Assembly: GCF_000317635.1 (NCBI RefSeq)
Contig: NC_019779.1
Coordinates: 1-64,000 of the forward strand
Direction: 5' to 3'
Length of the DNA stretch: 64,000 nt
Origin: Halothece sp. PCC 7418
Lineage (GTDB): Bacteria > Cyanobacteriota > Cyanobacteriia > Cyanobacteriales > Rubidibacteraceae
Part shown: one piece after another, positions 28,115-37,724 of the stretch
Position numbering within the stretch: the first letter of the stretch is position 1
Layout: each line of letters starts with the position of its first letter
Notes under the pieces: model-generated
The model's database searches: none
Told to the model about the DNA's origin: nothing
What the model saw: only the letters and a program-made list of their open reading frames with translations
Translations under genes and position numbers: made by a program

Positions 28115-31100
28115 ATGAAAATTAGTGATTTACAAGCAGGACGAATCTTTCTGATTGAATTAGAAACGAAAAACAAAGATACAAACGCCTTAAAGAAAAA
28201 AGCAGAGGTGTTTTTGTATCAACCGCAAACCACAAGAGAAACTCTCCTTCAGTTTTCTGATCAAGTGTGGGAAGTTTCGGGAAGTGATAGCAAATCTCAA
28301 CAGACATTAGAAGAGATTTTAGAACGTAATCTTCCTCGTTTATGTTGGTTAGTTTCAGTGAAGCAAAACAGCTTACAAGTACAAATTCATGAGTTTCCTT
28401 ATGCGCTAACTTTACCTGATGAACTTCCTATTGGTGTCGATGAAAAAATTATAGACGATGTGCGCGATCGATATCTTCAAAATACTGCAAGTTCTGAAGA
28501 TATTATTAATTGGTTAACTCAAGAAATTCTGATGGATAATCCCCAAGAGGGAAAGCCACCACGCACTTTATTACAAGCGGGTCAATCTTATCAAAACGGA
28601 CTAGAAAATAGTTTTCAGTTGTTAGGGAAAACCATCAAAGTTAATGTCAAACGCACCATTGAACAAACTTTAAGAATAGAAAGAATTGAAAAACGAACGC
28701 AACGGAAAACCCAAAATAATATCCGTCCCGTTATTTTGGTTAACGCAGAATTTTCTTTTTGTGATGCGTCTATTGCGGGAACAATGCGAGGAAGTTCACG
28801 CACTGAACTCGATGCTTTAATCCAAAATTCAGAAAGTTATTTAGCCCTCTGGCAACAATACAATAACTTAGAACAAGAAGCAATTGTTGAACAAGCCCAG
28901 CAACTCGGCTGGTTAAACTATCATAATTATAAAATACTTCCCAACGGCGATCGTCGCTTCTTTCTTCAGTCCTCTTCTCAACTGCGAGAACAACTACAAC
29001 GCTTAAGCGATACTCCTAATTTTTCCTTAGAAGTTAATTCAATTCCTCCAGACTTTACCAACACAAAAAAAGAGAAATCTCAACAAAACCAATTTCGAGG
29101 ACAAGTCACACAAGTTAACTTTAATCAACCAGAAACCATTGATCTTCGTCCCCTCGATCCTGATGAAGAAATATCCATTCCTGAAAAAGGATATATTTTC
29201 TTTTCTCTCTCAGGAGATTATGCACGATTAAACCGCCGTCAAAAAGCAGAAGAACGCATCCGAAATGCAGAGGGAGGAATGCCGCAATTAGGACTTATTT
29301 TAGAACAACAATCCGTTACTGTGCGACGAACGAGAAACTATAAACCCATCACCAAAGAAGTCAAAAAAGTTTTTAATGGGATGAGTCCTACCCCTCGTCA
29401 AGAAGAAGCGATAAAAGTGGCTTTAAATACCCCCGATATTGCATTAATTCAAGGTCCCCCTGGAACAGGAAAAACTAAAGTAATTACTGCTATAGAAGCC
29501 AGATTAGCAGAAGTAGCAGAAGAAACCAATCGTAGCATTACCCATCGCTTACTTTTAACCAGTTTTCAACATGATGCGGTAGAAAATGCAGCAGAAAAAA
29601 CGGTTGTCTATGGACTTCCTGCGGTACGAGTGGGAGGACGATCGCGCCAACCATCAAGTTTAGATAACATCGATCGCTGGCGAAGAGAACGCATTGAAAA
29701 ATTAGAAGCACAACTTGCAAACACCCCAGAAACCGCAGGAAGAAGACTCTTAAAACAAGTAGGAAACTTAGTGATCAGTTATGCGCTGACACCGCGAACT
29801 CCTCAAGAAAGTATCCCCTTATTAAAAGAAGTTTTAGACTTAACACAAGGAAGAATTAGAAAAGAACTTAGTGACCAGTTGCTAGATTATATTCAGCAAT
29901 TAAAAAGACCACCAGAAATTGAAGATGATGAAGCAAGAGAGAAAGCCAGAAAAGCAGTGAGAAGTTTAAGAACTGATGCTGGAAGTTTTAGCGATGACGG
30001 CGCGATCGCGGCGCAAAAAGTCTTATCTCGTCTTGACTCTCTAAACATTTTAACATCAGAACAACTTGAACTCTTACAACAAGCCGCCGCTTGGATCGAA
30101 GAAACACCTCCACCCTTTTTAGAAGCATTAACTAACCTCAAAGAAGAACTTCTCGAACAACTTACACCCATCGAAATCACCCCTGTCTCTCCCATTTCTA
30201 ACCCTGAAATCGAAAGTCTGCTGAACCAAGTTCATCACTCCTTAAGCGATCACATTCGACAATCCAAAGAAGGAATAGAAGACGTTTTAGAAGAATACTT
30301 AGACGACTTAAAAACCGATCCTAATGGTGTACGAGAAACCCTTAATAATTATACCGTTGTCTTAGCCGCCACTTGTCAACAATCCGCAGGAAAAGCCGTT
30401 CAAAAGATTACAAACACAGACAATAGTGTTTTTGAAACCGTCATTGTTGATGAAGCAGCCAGGGCGAACCCTTTAGACTTATTTATCCCTCTTTCTAAAG
30501 CAGAACGAAGAATTGTTTTAGTAGGAGATCATCGCCAACTCCCTCATATTTTAGAACCTGATATTGAAAAAGAACTCCGTGACTCCTCAGAAACCACTCA
30601 AGAAATCTTGCAGAAAAGTCTCTTTGAACGTTTGTTTAATCACCTGAAAAACCTAGAAAAGCAAGACGGAATTAAACGCACTGTCACCCTTGATACTCAA
30701 TACCGAATGCACCCCATTTTAGGTGATTTTGTCAGCCAAAACTTCTATGAAATTCATGGTGAACCCCATATTGAATCTCAACGTCCTGAAAAAGACTTTT
30801 ATCATCATCTTCCCGACTATAACACGGCGGTTGCCAGTTGGATTAATGTTCCCAGTAAACAAGGACAAGAAAGACAAGGAAAAAGTAAATCTCGCCCCAT
30901 AGAAGCGAAAATCATCGCTGAAGAAGTCGCCCGTTTAATTAAAATCAATCCAGAATTAACCTTTGGAATCATCACCTTTTATTCCGCACAAGTGACCGAA
31001 ATTTGGCAAGCATTAGAAACCGTTGATCTCGCACAAATCTCCGATGAAGGAAAATATGAAATTGCACCGCAATGGCGAGAAACTCGTGATAAAGAAGGAA

Positions 31101-31420
31101 AAATTGTTGAACAGTTAAGAGTAGGAACAGTAGATGCGTTTCAAGGAAAAGAATTTGATATCGTATTCTTATCCTTAGTGCGAAGCAATACAATTCCTGT
31201 CAAAAAAGAAGCAGACTTGCGGAGAAAATATGGTTTTTTAATGTTAGAAAATCGGCTTTGTGTCGCCATGAGTCGTCAAAAGAGATTATTAATTGCAGTA
31301 GGAGATTTAGCCATGATTCAAGACGAAAACGCCTCAAAAGCCATTCCTCATTTAGTGGAATTTTACAAACTCTGTTGTAGTCAATGGGGAACAACTTCCC
31401 CCCTTACAAAGGGGGGATAG
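28115..31420 (+). CDS. SF1 (Upf1/Dna2-like) helicase in the TerY operon
   Basis: A 1101-residue helicase. N-terminal residues 1 to about 425 are of unknown type. The helicase core has Walker A QGPPGTGKTK (about 447), motif II DEAA (Asp779), VGDHRQLPH, QYRMHP (Tyr863), VDAFQGKEFDIVFLSLVRS and NRLCVAMSRQKRLL, the Upf1/Dna2-like SF1B set. The start is ATG 28115 (MKISDLQAG); an open stretch 15 codons upstream overlaps the kinase. A long insertion (about 520-740) separates motifs I and II. The last codons (SPLTKGG) are already inside the first unit of the G/C-rich tandem repeat that follows. It may unwind nucleic acid in defence; the target is unknown. Confidence 0.88.
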   Translation: MKISDLQAGRIFLIELETKNKDTNALKKKAEVFLYQPQTTRETLLQFSDQVWEVSGSDSKSQQTLEEILERNLPRLCWLVSVKQNSLQVQIHEFPYALTLPDELPIGVDEKIIDDVRDRYLQNTASSEDIINWLTQEILMDNPQEGKPPRTLLQAGQSYQNGLENSFQLLGKTIKVNVKRTIEQTLRIERIEKRTQRKTQNNIRPVILVNAEFSFCDASIAGTMRGSSRTELDALIQNSESYLALWQQYNNLEQEAIVEQAQQLGWLNYHNYKILPNGDRRFFLQSSSQLREQLQRLSDTPNFSLEVNSIPPDFTNTKKEKSQQNQFRGQVTQVNFNQPETIDLRPLDPDEEISIPEKGYIFFSLSGDYARLNRRQKAEERIRNAEGGMPQLGLILEQQSVTVRRTRNYKPITKEVKKVFNGMSPTPRQEEAIKVALNTPDIALIQGPPGTGKTKVITAIEARLAEVAEETNRSITHRLLLTSFQHDAVENAAEKTVVYGLPAVRVGGRSRQPSSLDNIDRWRRERIEKLEAQLANTPETAGRRLLKQVGNLVISYALTPRTPQESIPLLKEVLDLTQGRIRKELSDQLLDYIQQLKRPPEIEDDEAREKARKAVRSLRTDAGSFSDDGAIAAQKVLSRLDSLNILTSEQLELLQQAAAWIEETPPPFLEALTNLKEELLEQLTPIEITPVSPISNPEIESLLNQVHHSLSDHIRQSKEGIEDVLEEYLDDLKTDPNGVRETLNNYTVVLAATCQQSAGKAVQKITNTDNSVFETVIVDEAARANPLDLFIPLSKAERRIVLVGDHRQLPHILEPDIEKELRDSSETTQEILQKSLFERLFNHLKNLEKQDGIKRTVTLDTQYRMHPILGDFVSQNFYEIHGEPHIESQRPEKDFYHHLPDYNTAVASWINVPSKQGQERQGKSKSRPIEAKIIAEEVARLIKINPELTFGIITFYSAQVTEIWQALETVDLAQISDEGKYEIAPQWRETRDKEGKIVEQLRVGTVDAFQGKEFDIVFLSLVRSNTIPVKKEADLRRKYGFLMLENRLCVAMSRQKRLLIAVGDLAMIQDENASKAIPHLVEFYKLCCSQWGTTSPLTKGG

Positions 31421-31552
31421 GGGGGATTATAGAAATTCCCCCTTACAAAGGGGGGATAGGGGGGATTATAGAAATTCCCCCTTACAAAGGGGGGATAGGG
31501 GGGATTATAGAAATTCCCCCTTACAAAGGGGGGATAGGGGGGATTACAGAAA
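31396..31552 (+). repeat. four tandem 39-40 bp G/C-tract repeats inside the TerY operon
   Basis: There are four head-to-tail units. Each reads TTCCCCC, TTACAAA, GGGGGG, ATA, GGGGGG, ATTATAGAAA; the first has six C, and the last has ATTACAGAAA. Each unit can form a hairpin (CCCCC/GGGGGG) and contains two G6 tracts on the plus strand. Unit 1 supplies the helicase stop codon (TAG 31418-31420). The motif resembles C5-TTACAAA-G6 repeats common in cyanobacterial intergenic DNA. Because 39 is divisible by three, one frame stays open through all units; I regard that as incidental. Confidence 0.9.
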
Positions 31553-31592
31553 GACTTTGTACTTTAGATCAAACAGAAAAGAAACCATCAAA

Positions 31593-33077
31593 ATGTTTAC
31601 AAAAAACACCCAAATTTTAGATTATTCTCCCCATTCCAAACAAAGATGGCGAACAAGACAATATTTACTTTGTCCCGTTTTAAGCTATCGCATTGTTGCA
31701 CCCAAAACCACATCAAAAGAACTCAACTTCTTAGAAAAAGCGATCTTAAACCTTAACAAAATTGGCGCATATACACCATCTGAACTTGGAGAAATCATTG
31801 AAATTGATCCTCAACTAGCTGCGCTGATTGTATCCCAATTAATGAATCAAGGATATCTCGATAATCAAGGAAAATTAACCCAAAAGGGTGAGAAAGTATT
31901 AGAAGGAATCGTCTTTCAAACCGAGGAAATGATAGGGGGATATATTTTTCAAAATCCGATCACAGGAGAACTTTATCCGCGCTTTTTACAACAATTAAAT
32001 TATGCAGAAACAAAACGCAATCAAAGCGGATTCCCCGATTTAGTCTATGGAACAACAGGAAAGCCCAAATATGAAAGAGCATTTATGCCTTTACCCATTG
32101 ATAATCCTATCATCTCTCAACCCTCTGCTCAAGAAATCTTAAAAGCAATTCATGGTCATAACAAATCTTTGCGAAATCAAGATAGTAAAGTCTCTTTTAT
32201 AGAAGAAGAAGCAACCCCATTTTGGGTGACTACTTATCTCTATATTCCTGAAAAACCAACAGAAGAAAATGAGTGGTATGTTTGCGATCCATTTGGTTTA
32301 GGTGATAGCATTTGGTTACAGCGTCGCTTAGAAAAACAGATTAAAAATTCTCAGCCAGAAAGTTTAAATCATTGGTTTCGTAACTTCCTAAAACAAGGAA
32401 GAGAAACCGTATCCGATCATCATTGGGAAAAATATCATAGTTTTCAAAAACAGTTACAAGAATATGCAAAATTTTTAGTAAAAGAAAAGCTAACCTTAGT
32501 CATCAAAGATTATGACCAAATTTTCCAGCAGTTAGTTAGTATGGAGAAAACTAACCTAGAAATAGAAGCCTTACAAAACAGTGAAAATATATCTCAAGAT
32601 AAATTAGAGGAGGTAATGATTAAAGCTCAAAAAGTTGCAGAAACTGTATTAATTCAACTAGGAAAAGACTATCCTACACAAGGGAATTGTCATTTACTTT
32701 CAGAAGCGAATCGTCTCCACAATAGAACACTAATTCAGGAAATAGCAAACACATTAAACTTCAGCAAAAACCTTCCTAACACTTTAACTGATGTCAAACC
32801 TGGAAAAGTCAAAAACGTAGCAGAAACAGGACATGGTTCTCTCAGACCTTTATTATTAGCCACCTTGTTTACTGCTGCGAAACACCCCTCACATCCTTTA
32901 CAAAATGTTGCGACCCAAAACCCCAACCTACTCATTGAACTCGATACCTTAGCTAAACTTCGAGATCAAAGCAGCCATTCTAACCAACACTCCCTCACCT
33001 TAGAACAAGTTTCAACCGCCGTACAAACTATTTATCAGTTTGTTTCCCTAACCTTCCGTTGTCCTTTAAATAATTAA
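31593..33077 (+). CDS. winged-helix / HEPN-like protein of the TerY operon
   Basis: A 494-residue protein of no family I recognise. Residues about 35-105 look like a winged helix (LNFLEKAILNLNKIGAYTPS, then LAALIVSQLMNQGYLDNQGK). The C-terminal about 130 residues are helical and contain LRDQSSHSN, an R-x4-H motif (Arg457, His462) like the RNase motif of HEPN domains, followed by the usual closing helix (LTLEQVSTAVQTIYQFV). The HEPN reading is inference from the motif and its position. ATG 31593 is preferred over the upstream TTG 31557. The gene follows the G/C repeats and precedes the ATPase gene by 31 bp. Confidence 0.6.
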   Translation: MFTKNTQILDYSPHSKQRWRTRQYLLCPVLSYRIVAPKTTSKELNFLEKAILNLNKIGAYTPSELGEIIEIDPQLAALIVSQLMNQGYLDNQGKLTQKGEKVLEGIVFQTEEMIGGYIFQNPITGELYPRFLQQLNYAETKRNQSGFPDLVYGTTGKPKYERAFMPLPIDNPIISQPSAQEILKAIHGHNKSLRNQDSKVSFIEEEATPFWVTTYLYIPEKPTEENEWYVCDPFGLGDSIWLQRRLEKQIKNSQPESLNHWFRNFLKQGRETVSDHHWEKYHSFQKQLQEYAKFLVKEKLTLVIKDYDQIFQQLVSMEKTNLEIEALQNSENISQDKLEEVMIKAQKVAETVLIQLGKDYPTQGNCHLLSEANRLHNRTLIQEIANTLNFSKNLPNTLTDVKPGKVKNVAETGHGSLRPLLLATLFTAAKHPSHPLQNVATQNPNLLIELDTLAKLRDQSSHSNQHSLTLEQVSTAVQTIYQFVSLTFRCPLNN

Positions 33078-33108
33078 GCATCATTCATCAATAATTAGGA
33101 GATTAATC

Positions 33109-35628
33109 ATGGCTAAAAAAACGAAAAACCAGTCTATCCCTTCTCAAGAACAAATGAAACAAGACGCAGAACAAGCAAAACAAGACTTGAACCTAGAAGT
33201 AACTCCCACTTCGCAGACTGAGGAAGAAGCAAAACTGAATTTAGAAGAGTTAAGAGAGCAATATCGTATCTTTCAAGAAGCCAAGAAGCAATATGAAGAT
33301 GAACAGAAAAAACTAGAAAAAGAAACCACCGAGTATCAACAGCAAGAAGAACATCTGACTCAACGCCAAACCGAACTCAACAAACAAGCAGAAACTCTAA
33401 AACTCAAAGAAAATAAAATCCAAGAGCTATCCAATCAATTACGAGAAAAAGAGCGAGAATTAGAGCAGAAAGAACTCAACGCAAAAGCTGGTTTTATTCA
33501 AGAGCGTGAACAAATTTTTGCTTCCCTTCAAGAGCAAAAAGCAACTTTACAAGAGCAACTCAATGATTATTATCGAACTGTTACTGAAGAAGAAGAAAAA
33601 CTGTTGAAGCAACGAGAAGAACGTCGCCGAGAGATTGAAAACCAATTACAGGAAGAACGCCTAAAGCTAGAAGCAGAAAGAGAACAAATTCAGCAGGAAA
33701 AGCAAGAAATTATCCGCAATAAAAATGAAGCCATTGAATCTGTTCTTGCTTCCCTTCAAGAGCAAAAAGCAACTTTACAAGAGCAACTCAATGATTATTA
33801 TCGAACTGTTACTAAAGAAGAAGAAAAACTGTTGAAGCAACGAGAAGAACGTCGCCGAGAGATTGAAAACCAATTACAGGAAGAACGCCTAAAACTAGAA
33901 GCAGAAAGAGAACAACTAGAACAGGAGAAACGAGAACTTCGTCGCAGTCATAACCGATTAAAAAGTGAGCAAGAATTATTAAAGGAAGATCAAGAAACAT
34001 TAGAGGAAAAGGTTGAACAAAAAGCAGCCACCAAAGTCAGAGAATTGGAAGCCAAACTTAACTTTCGAGAAAAACAACTACAACAAGAGCGTTCCCTCTC
34101 TAAAAAACTAGAATCAGCCCTTGCAAAAAAAACTGAACAAGAGCGTCAGTTTGGACAAAAAACACCAGAAGAAATTTTAGGGGAATTAGAAGATTTACGC
34201 ACAGTTAACGCACAATTAGAGGAACAACTCGCAGCACGTCCTAATCTGGAAACAACAGAAAGATTACAACAGTTAGAAAAGCAGAAAGAAGCATGGGAAA
34301 ATGAACGCTTTAATTTAAGTACCCGCATCCAAGAATTAGAACAGAGTAATACTTCTAATCGTATTGCTGTTACCAAATTGGAAAATTTACGGGAAGAAAA
34401 AGAAGCCTTAGAAGTTCGGAATCGTTATCTGAAACAAAATCTGGACGACTTAAAAGCAGAAATTGGTCAAACCATCGAAGAAGCAAAAGAAAAAACTCCC
34501 TTCCCACTTTGCTTTAATCTCGATCGCGATCGCAACTTACAAGGAACACTTACCCTCACCGATTCTATTTCTAATTTAGAACAATTTACCGAAGATTTAC
34601 GATATCGAATTGCTCGATCTCCCGATCAAAAAGAAAAATATCTCTATTACTCCTTAAAAGAAATTCGTCTGTTTTTAGCTGGACTAGCGATGAGTCGATT
34701 ACACTTGCTTCAAGGAATTAGCGGAACAGGAAAAACCAGTCTCGCCGTTGGATTTTCAAAAGCTGTACAAGGAGGACAAAAATTAGTAGAAGTCCAAGCA
34801 GGTTGGCGCGATAAACAAGATTTATTAGGTTACTTTAATGCGTTTGAAAAACGGTTTTATGAATCAGACTTTCTACAAGCATTATATGAAGCGCAATGTC
34901 CCGCTTACCAAGACCGAATCTATATTATCATTCTCGATGAAATGAACCTTTCTCGACCCGAACAATACTTTGCTGACTTTCTATCAAAACTAGAACAAGA
35001 ACATCCAAAACTAAAACTAGACACCGATCTCAATCGCCCTTCTCCCCAATTATTTATTGATGGAAACCAGTTAAAAGTTCCTGATAATGTTTGGTTTATT
35101 GGAACAGCTAACCAAGACGAAACCACCCTCGAATTTGCGGATAAAACTTACGATCGCGCTCACATTATGGACTTAGAACGTCGCCATGAACCCTTCCAGC
35201 TTCCTGATCAAATTGACTCTCAATATCCCATCTCTTATCAAGCCTTAACCCAAGCCTTTACCCGCGCCCAAAATAATTATCAAGCCAAAGTTCAAGATGC
35301 AAAAGAGTTCTTAAATATTACTTTACAAGAGTTATTAGAACGTCGTTTCCGTATCGGTTGGGGAAACCGTTTAGAAAGCCAAATGGAGCGGTTTATTCCC
35401 GTTGTTCTCGCTGCGGGTGGATCATTAGGAGAAGCAGTTGATCATATTCTAGCTACTAAAATTTTACGGAAAGTGCGCGATCGATACGATATTCCCGTCA
35501 CCGACTTTCGAGACTTAAAAGAGACATTAAACACAGAATGGTCAGCCATTGATCAGCGCAGCAAACCCATCACTTCCCTTGATTTAATCAACCGCGAAAT
35601 TCATCGTTTAGAACCAGGAGAAGAATAA
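33109..35628 (+). CDS. coiled-coil McrB-like AAA+ ATPase
   Basis: An 839-residue protein. Residues about 10-460 are an almost continuous, charged coiled coil rich in E, Q, K and R. The C-terminal AAA+ domain is McrB/dynein-branch in character: Walker A GISGTGKTS (about 536-544), Walker B IIILDEMNLSRPEQYF (Asp610), and sensor WFIGTANQDETT with AHIMDLERR. The coiled coil contains a recent internal duplication at DNA level (33520-33688 and 33748-33916). A strong AGGAG site precedes ATG 33109. It probably forms an NTP-driven ring with the DUF2357 protein encoded next, as McrB does with McrC. Confidence 0.8.
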   Translation: MAKKTKNQSIPSQEQMKQDAEQAKQDLNLEVTPTSQTEEEAKLNLEELREQYRIFQEAKKQYEDEQKKLEKETTEYQQQEEHLTQRQTELNKQAETLKLKENKIQELSNQLREKERELEQKELNAKAGFIQEREQIFASLQEQKATLQEQLNDYYRTVTEEEEKLLKQREERRREIENQLQEERLKLEAEREQIQQEKQEIIRNKNEAIESVLASLQEQKATLQEQLNDYYRTVTKEEEKLLKQREERRREIENQLQEERLKLEAEREQLEQEKRELRRSHNRLKSEQELLKEDQETLEEKVEQKAATKVRELEAKLNFREKQLQQERSLSKKLESALAKKTEQERQFGQKTPEEILGELEDLRTVNAQLEEQLAARPNLETTERLQQLEKQKEAWENERFNLSTRIQELEQSNTSNRIAVTKLENLREEKEALEVRNRYLKQNLDDLKAEIGQTIEEAKEKTPFPLCFNLDRDRNLQGTLTLTDSISNLEQFTEDLRYRIARSPDQKEKYLYYSLKEIRLFLAGLAMSRLHLLQGISGTGKTSLAVGFSKAVQGGQKLVEVQAGWRDKQDLLGYFNAFEKRFYESDFLQALYEAQCPAYQDRIYIIILDEMNLSRPEQYFADFLSKLEQEHPKLKLDTDLNRPSPQLFIDGNQLKVPDNVWFIGTANQDETTLEFADKTYDRAHIMDLERRHEPFQLPDQIDSQYPISYQALTQAFTRAQNNYQAKVQDAKEFLNITLQELLERRFRIGWGNRLESQMERFIPVVLAAGGSLGEAVDHILATKILRKVRDRYDIPVTDFRDLKETLNTEWSAIDQRSKPITSLDLINREIHRLEPGEE
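33520..33916 (+). repeat. near-perfect 169 bp direct duplication in the coiled-coil gene
   Basis: Segments 33520-33688 and 33748-33916 differ at only a couple of positions (for example GAAGAAG versus AAAGAAG, giving TEEEEK versus TKEEEK). The offset is 228 bp or 76 codons, so the frame is kept. It lengthens the coiled-coil stalk by one segment (ASLQEQKATLQEQLNDYYRT in both). Such DNA-level identity indicates a recent duplication or ongoing gene conversion. Confidence 0.9.
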
Positions 35629-35631
35629 AAA

Positions 35632-37716
35632 ATGCAGTATCTCAACCGCATCACAGGAACAAAACAAGCAACCCCTCCTCAGTCTTTTTTACTAGGACAA
35701 TGGCAAATTTTAACCGAAAACTCTGCTTTGACCTTAAACCAAATTCCTTTATCTAAACAGAGCCAATTTTATCTAGTTGGAAACCAAAACCATCGCCTTA
35801 ACCTACGAGGAAACAATCAAACCGAAGATTTTCAAATAACTCTTCCTCGTTGGCAAATTTCCGAAGAATTAATTGCGGATAGTATTCGCTCTTTTCACTC
35901 TCAAAGAAAATCCCTTGAAGAACAAGAAAGTAGTTTAGATCAATGGCGCAAAATTCCACCACTCATTCCCGAAATTCAAGACCGAATTAAACTGCAACCA
36001 TTGACACAAGAAATTGCTGATAAACTCAAACATCTTGAAGAAATTTGTCGTCGTCCTCGCACTTACTTAAAAATGGAAACAGAAAGACTTCCTGTTTCGA
36101 GAGCCAAACGCATTTCTAAACACGCTGTCTCCTTCTTATCGGCTCATCCCGAAGACTGGGAAAGAGTAAAAATGCACACAGTTATCCCGAAAAATATCTT
36201 ATCTTTAGTGAGAGAAGAATTATTAGATATCTATGAAAATCGGGTCACTGTGCGTTTAATTGATCATCTTCTTGACTACATTAACTGTCGCATTCAAGAA
36301 GTGAAAGCGATTAAACAAGAATTAGATGAAGCTAACAATTTTTCTGCTGATGTGGAAAATATTTTCTACTTAAATAGTCGCCGAGTTTGTACTTTATGGG
36401 GAGACTACTTTGATACCGATATCGGAGAAATTGAAGCAGAAGAAACCCTGAAAAAATTACAATCACTTCAATATAAATTACGAGGATTAATCAGCACTCC
36501 AGTTTATCAAGCAATTCCCCAACAAGCTCATATTAGCGGTACTTTGAAAAGAACAAATATATTAGTTCATGATCAACACTATCGCCACGTTGATCAGTTA
36601 TGGCGAAAATGGAGTCACTGGAAAAGCCAAAAAAAGAAAACACCTCAGCAATTTTTCCAAGAGAGTCAAGACTTTTGTGAAGGGTTTGAGTCATTTTGTT
36701 TACTCCTCATTACTCGTGCTTTAATGGGAAATAACACCTCAGATGATAAAGGATTTAGTTTTCAATCTGTTGCTGATACAATTCCGCAAAAAAATAGTCA
36801 ACCTTTTCAGTTTACTGGCTTGTTTGGTAGCATTACTCTCACTTGGAACAAAGATGGGACGTTTTTACTCACTGACGAAACACAAAAAAATAGACCTCTT
36901 AAAATTATTCCTATGATTAGTCAGTTGAAAACGTCTGAGTCGGAACAGTTTATTCAAACAATTGAATCACAAATAGAGAAACAAATTGAGTTAACTAACC
37001 GAGACTTTCCCTACTGTTTAATTCTCTATCCTGGAGTAGCTGAAGATCGACATCAACTGTCTTCTGATCTGCAAAAGCGAATTTATACTTTAGGAAATCA
37101 GACTTTTCCCAATCAATCTCTAGTGGGATTTTTACCTGTGACTCCCCTTGATATTTTTAGCGTGGAAAGAGTCGCCCGTGGAATACAATGGTGGCTGAAT
37201 GGTCAACGGTATCAAGTCTATCCTCCGTTAATTTCCTTACCCTATCCACTGGATAATTCCTTAAAGTCAATTCTGAGATGCTTACAACCAACTAACACCT
37301 CTCAAAACTTTAGGGTTATACAGTTTTCCACCCCAGCAGAAAAACAGGATTATCAAAGAGAATTAGAACGAATGATTAATCAATATCGCTCTCAAGGAAG
37401 GAGTCAAAAAGGGAAAGTCCAAAGATTAGAAACGATAAAGGAAATGGCTTTACTCGAACAGGTTGAAGAGGAATTAACCTACTTAATTGTTTGTCCTGTT
37501 TGTCATGATTCTGATAATAAAAGCAATTTCCAATCTCTAGAGACGGGCTGTTTTTCTTGTTGCTGTAATAAGTGTAATAGTCAGTGGGGAACTAAAATGA
37601 GTAACGAATTGAATCAGAAGTATCCCTACATTGATGTTAATCACAACTCAACGATTTCTAGTCCAGAGGAAATTGATCGTACTGTTGGTCGTGATATCCT
37701 TAACTATAATTTCTAA
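35632..37716 (+). CDS. DUF2357 McrC-like partner protein with zinc ribbon
   Basis: A 694-residue protein. Residues about 130-240 carry the DUF2357 pattern (ICRRPRTYLKMETERLPVSR, then HPEDWERV and LLDIYENRVTVRLIDHLLDY). DUF2357 proteins accompany McrB-like ATPases and often carry a nuclease domain. The middle (about 380-560) is beta-rich (GLFGSITLTWNKDGTFLL) with no clear catalytic motif that I can name. A C-terminal zinc ribbon has Cys621/Cys624 (CPVC) and Cys645/Cys648 (CNKC). It starts 3 bp after the ATPase stop and is the last gene of the operon. Confidence 0.72.
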   Translation: MQYLNRITGTKQATPPQSFLLGQWQILTENSALTLNQIPLSKQSQFYLVGNQNHRLNLRGNNQTEDFQITLPRWQISEELIADSIRSFHSQRKSLEEQESSLDQWRKIPPLIPEIQDRIKLQPLTQEIADKLKHLEEICRRPRTYLKMETERLPVSRAKRISKHAVSFLSAHPEDWERVKMHTVIPKNILSLVREELLDIYENRVTVRLIDHLLDYINCRIQEVKAIKQELDEANNFSADVENIFYLNSRRVCTLWGDYFDTDIGEIEAEETLKKLQSLQYKLRGLISTPVYQAIPQQAHISGTLKRTNILVHDQHYRHVDQLWRKWSHWKSQKKKTPQQFFQESQDFCEGFESFCLLLITRALMGNNTSDDKGFSFQSVADTIPQKNSQPFQFTGLFGSITLTWNKDGTFLLTDETQKNRPLKIIPMISQLKTSESEQFIQTIESQIEKQIELTNRDFPYCLILYPGVAEDRHQLSSDLQKRIYTLGNQTFPNQSLVGFLPVTPLDIFSVERVARGIQWWLNGQRYQVYPPLISLPYPLDNSLKSILRCLQPTNTSQNFRVIQFSTPAEKQDYQRELERMINQYRSQGRSQKGKVQRLETIKEMALLEQVEEELTYLIVCPVCHDSDNKSNFQSLETGCFSCCCNKCNSQWGTKMSNELNQKYPYIDVNHNSTISSPEEIDRTVGRDILNYNF

Positions 37717-37724
37717 TAACTTGT

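Noticed and set aside
31396-31552. Tandem repeats as a CRISPR array
   Set aside because: Units are directly contiguous with no unique spacers, and no cas genes are near.
31384-31620. Open frame encoding repeated PPYKGGIGGIIEI peptide
   Set aside because: It results from a 39-bp tandem hairpin repeat whose length is divisible by three. It has no independent ribosome binding site and overlaps the helicase end.
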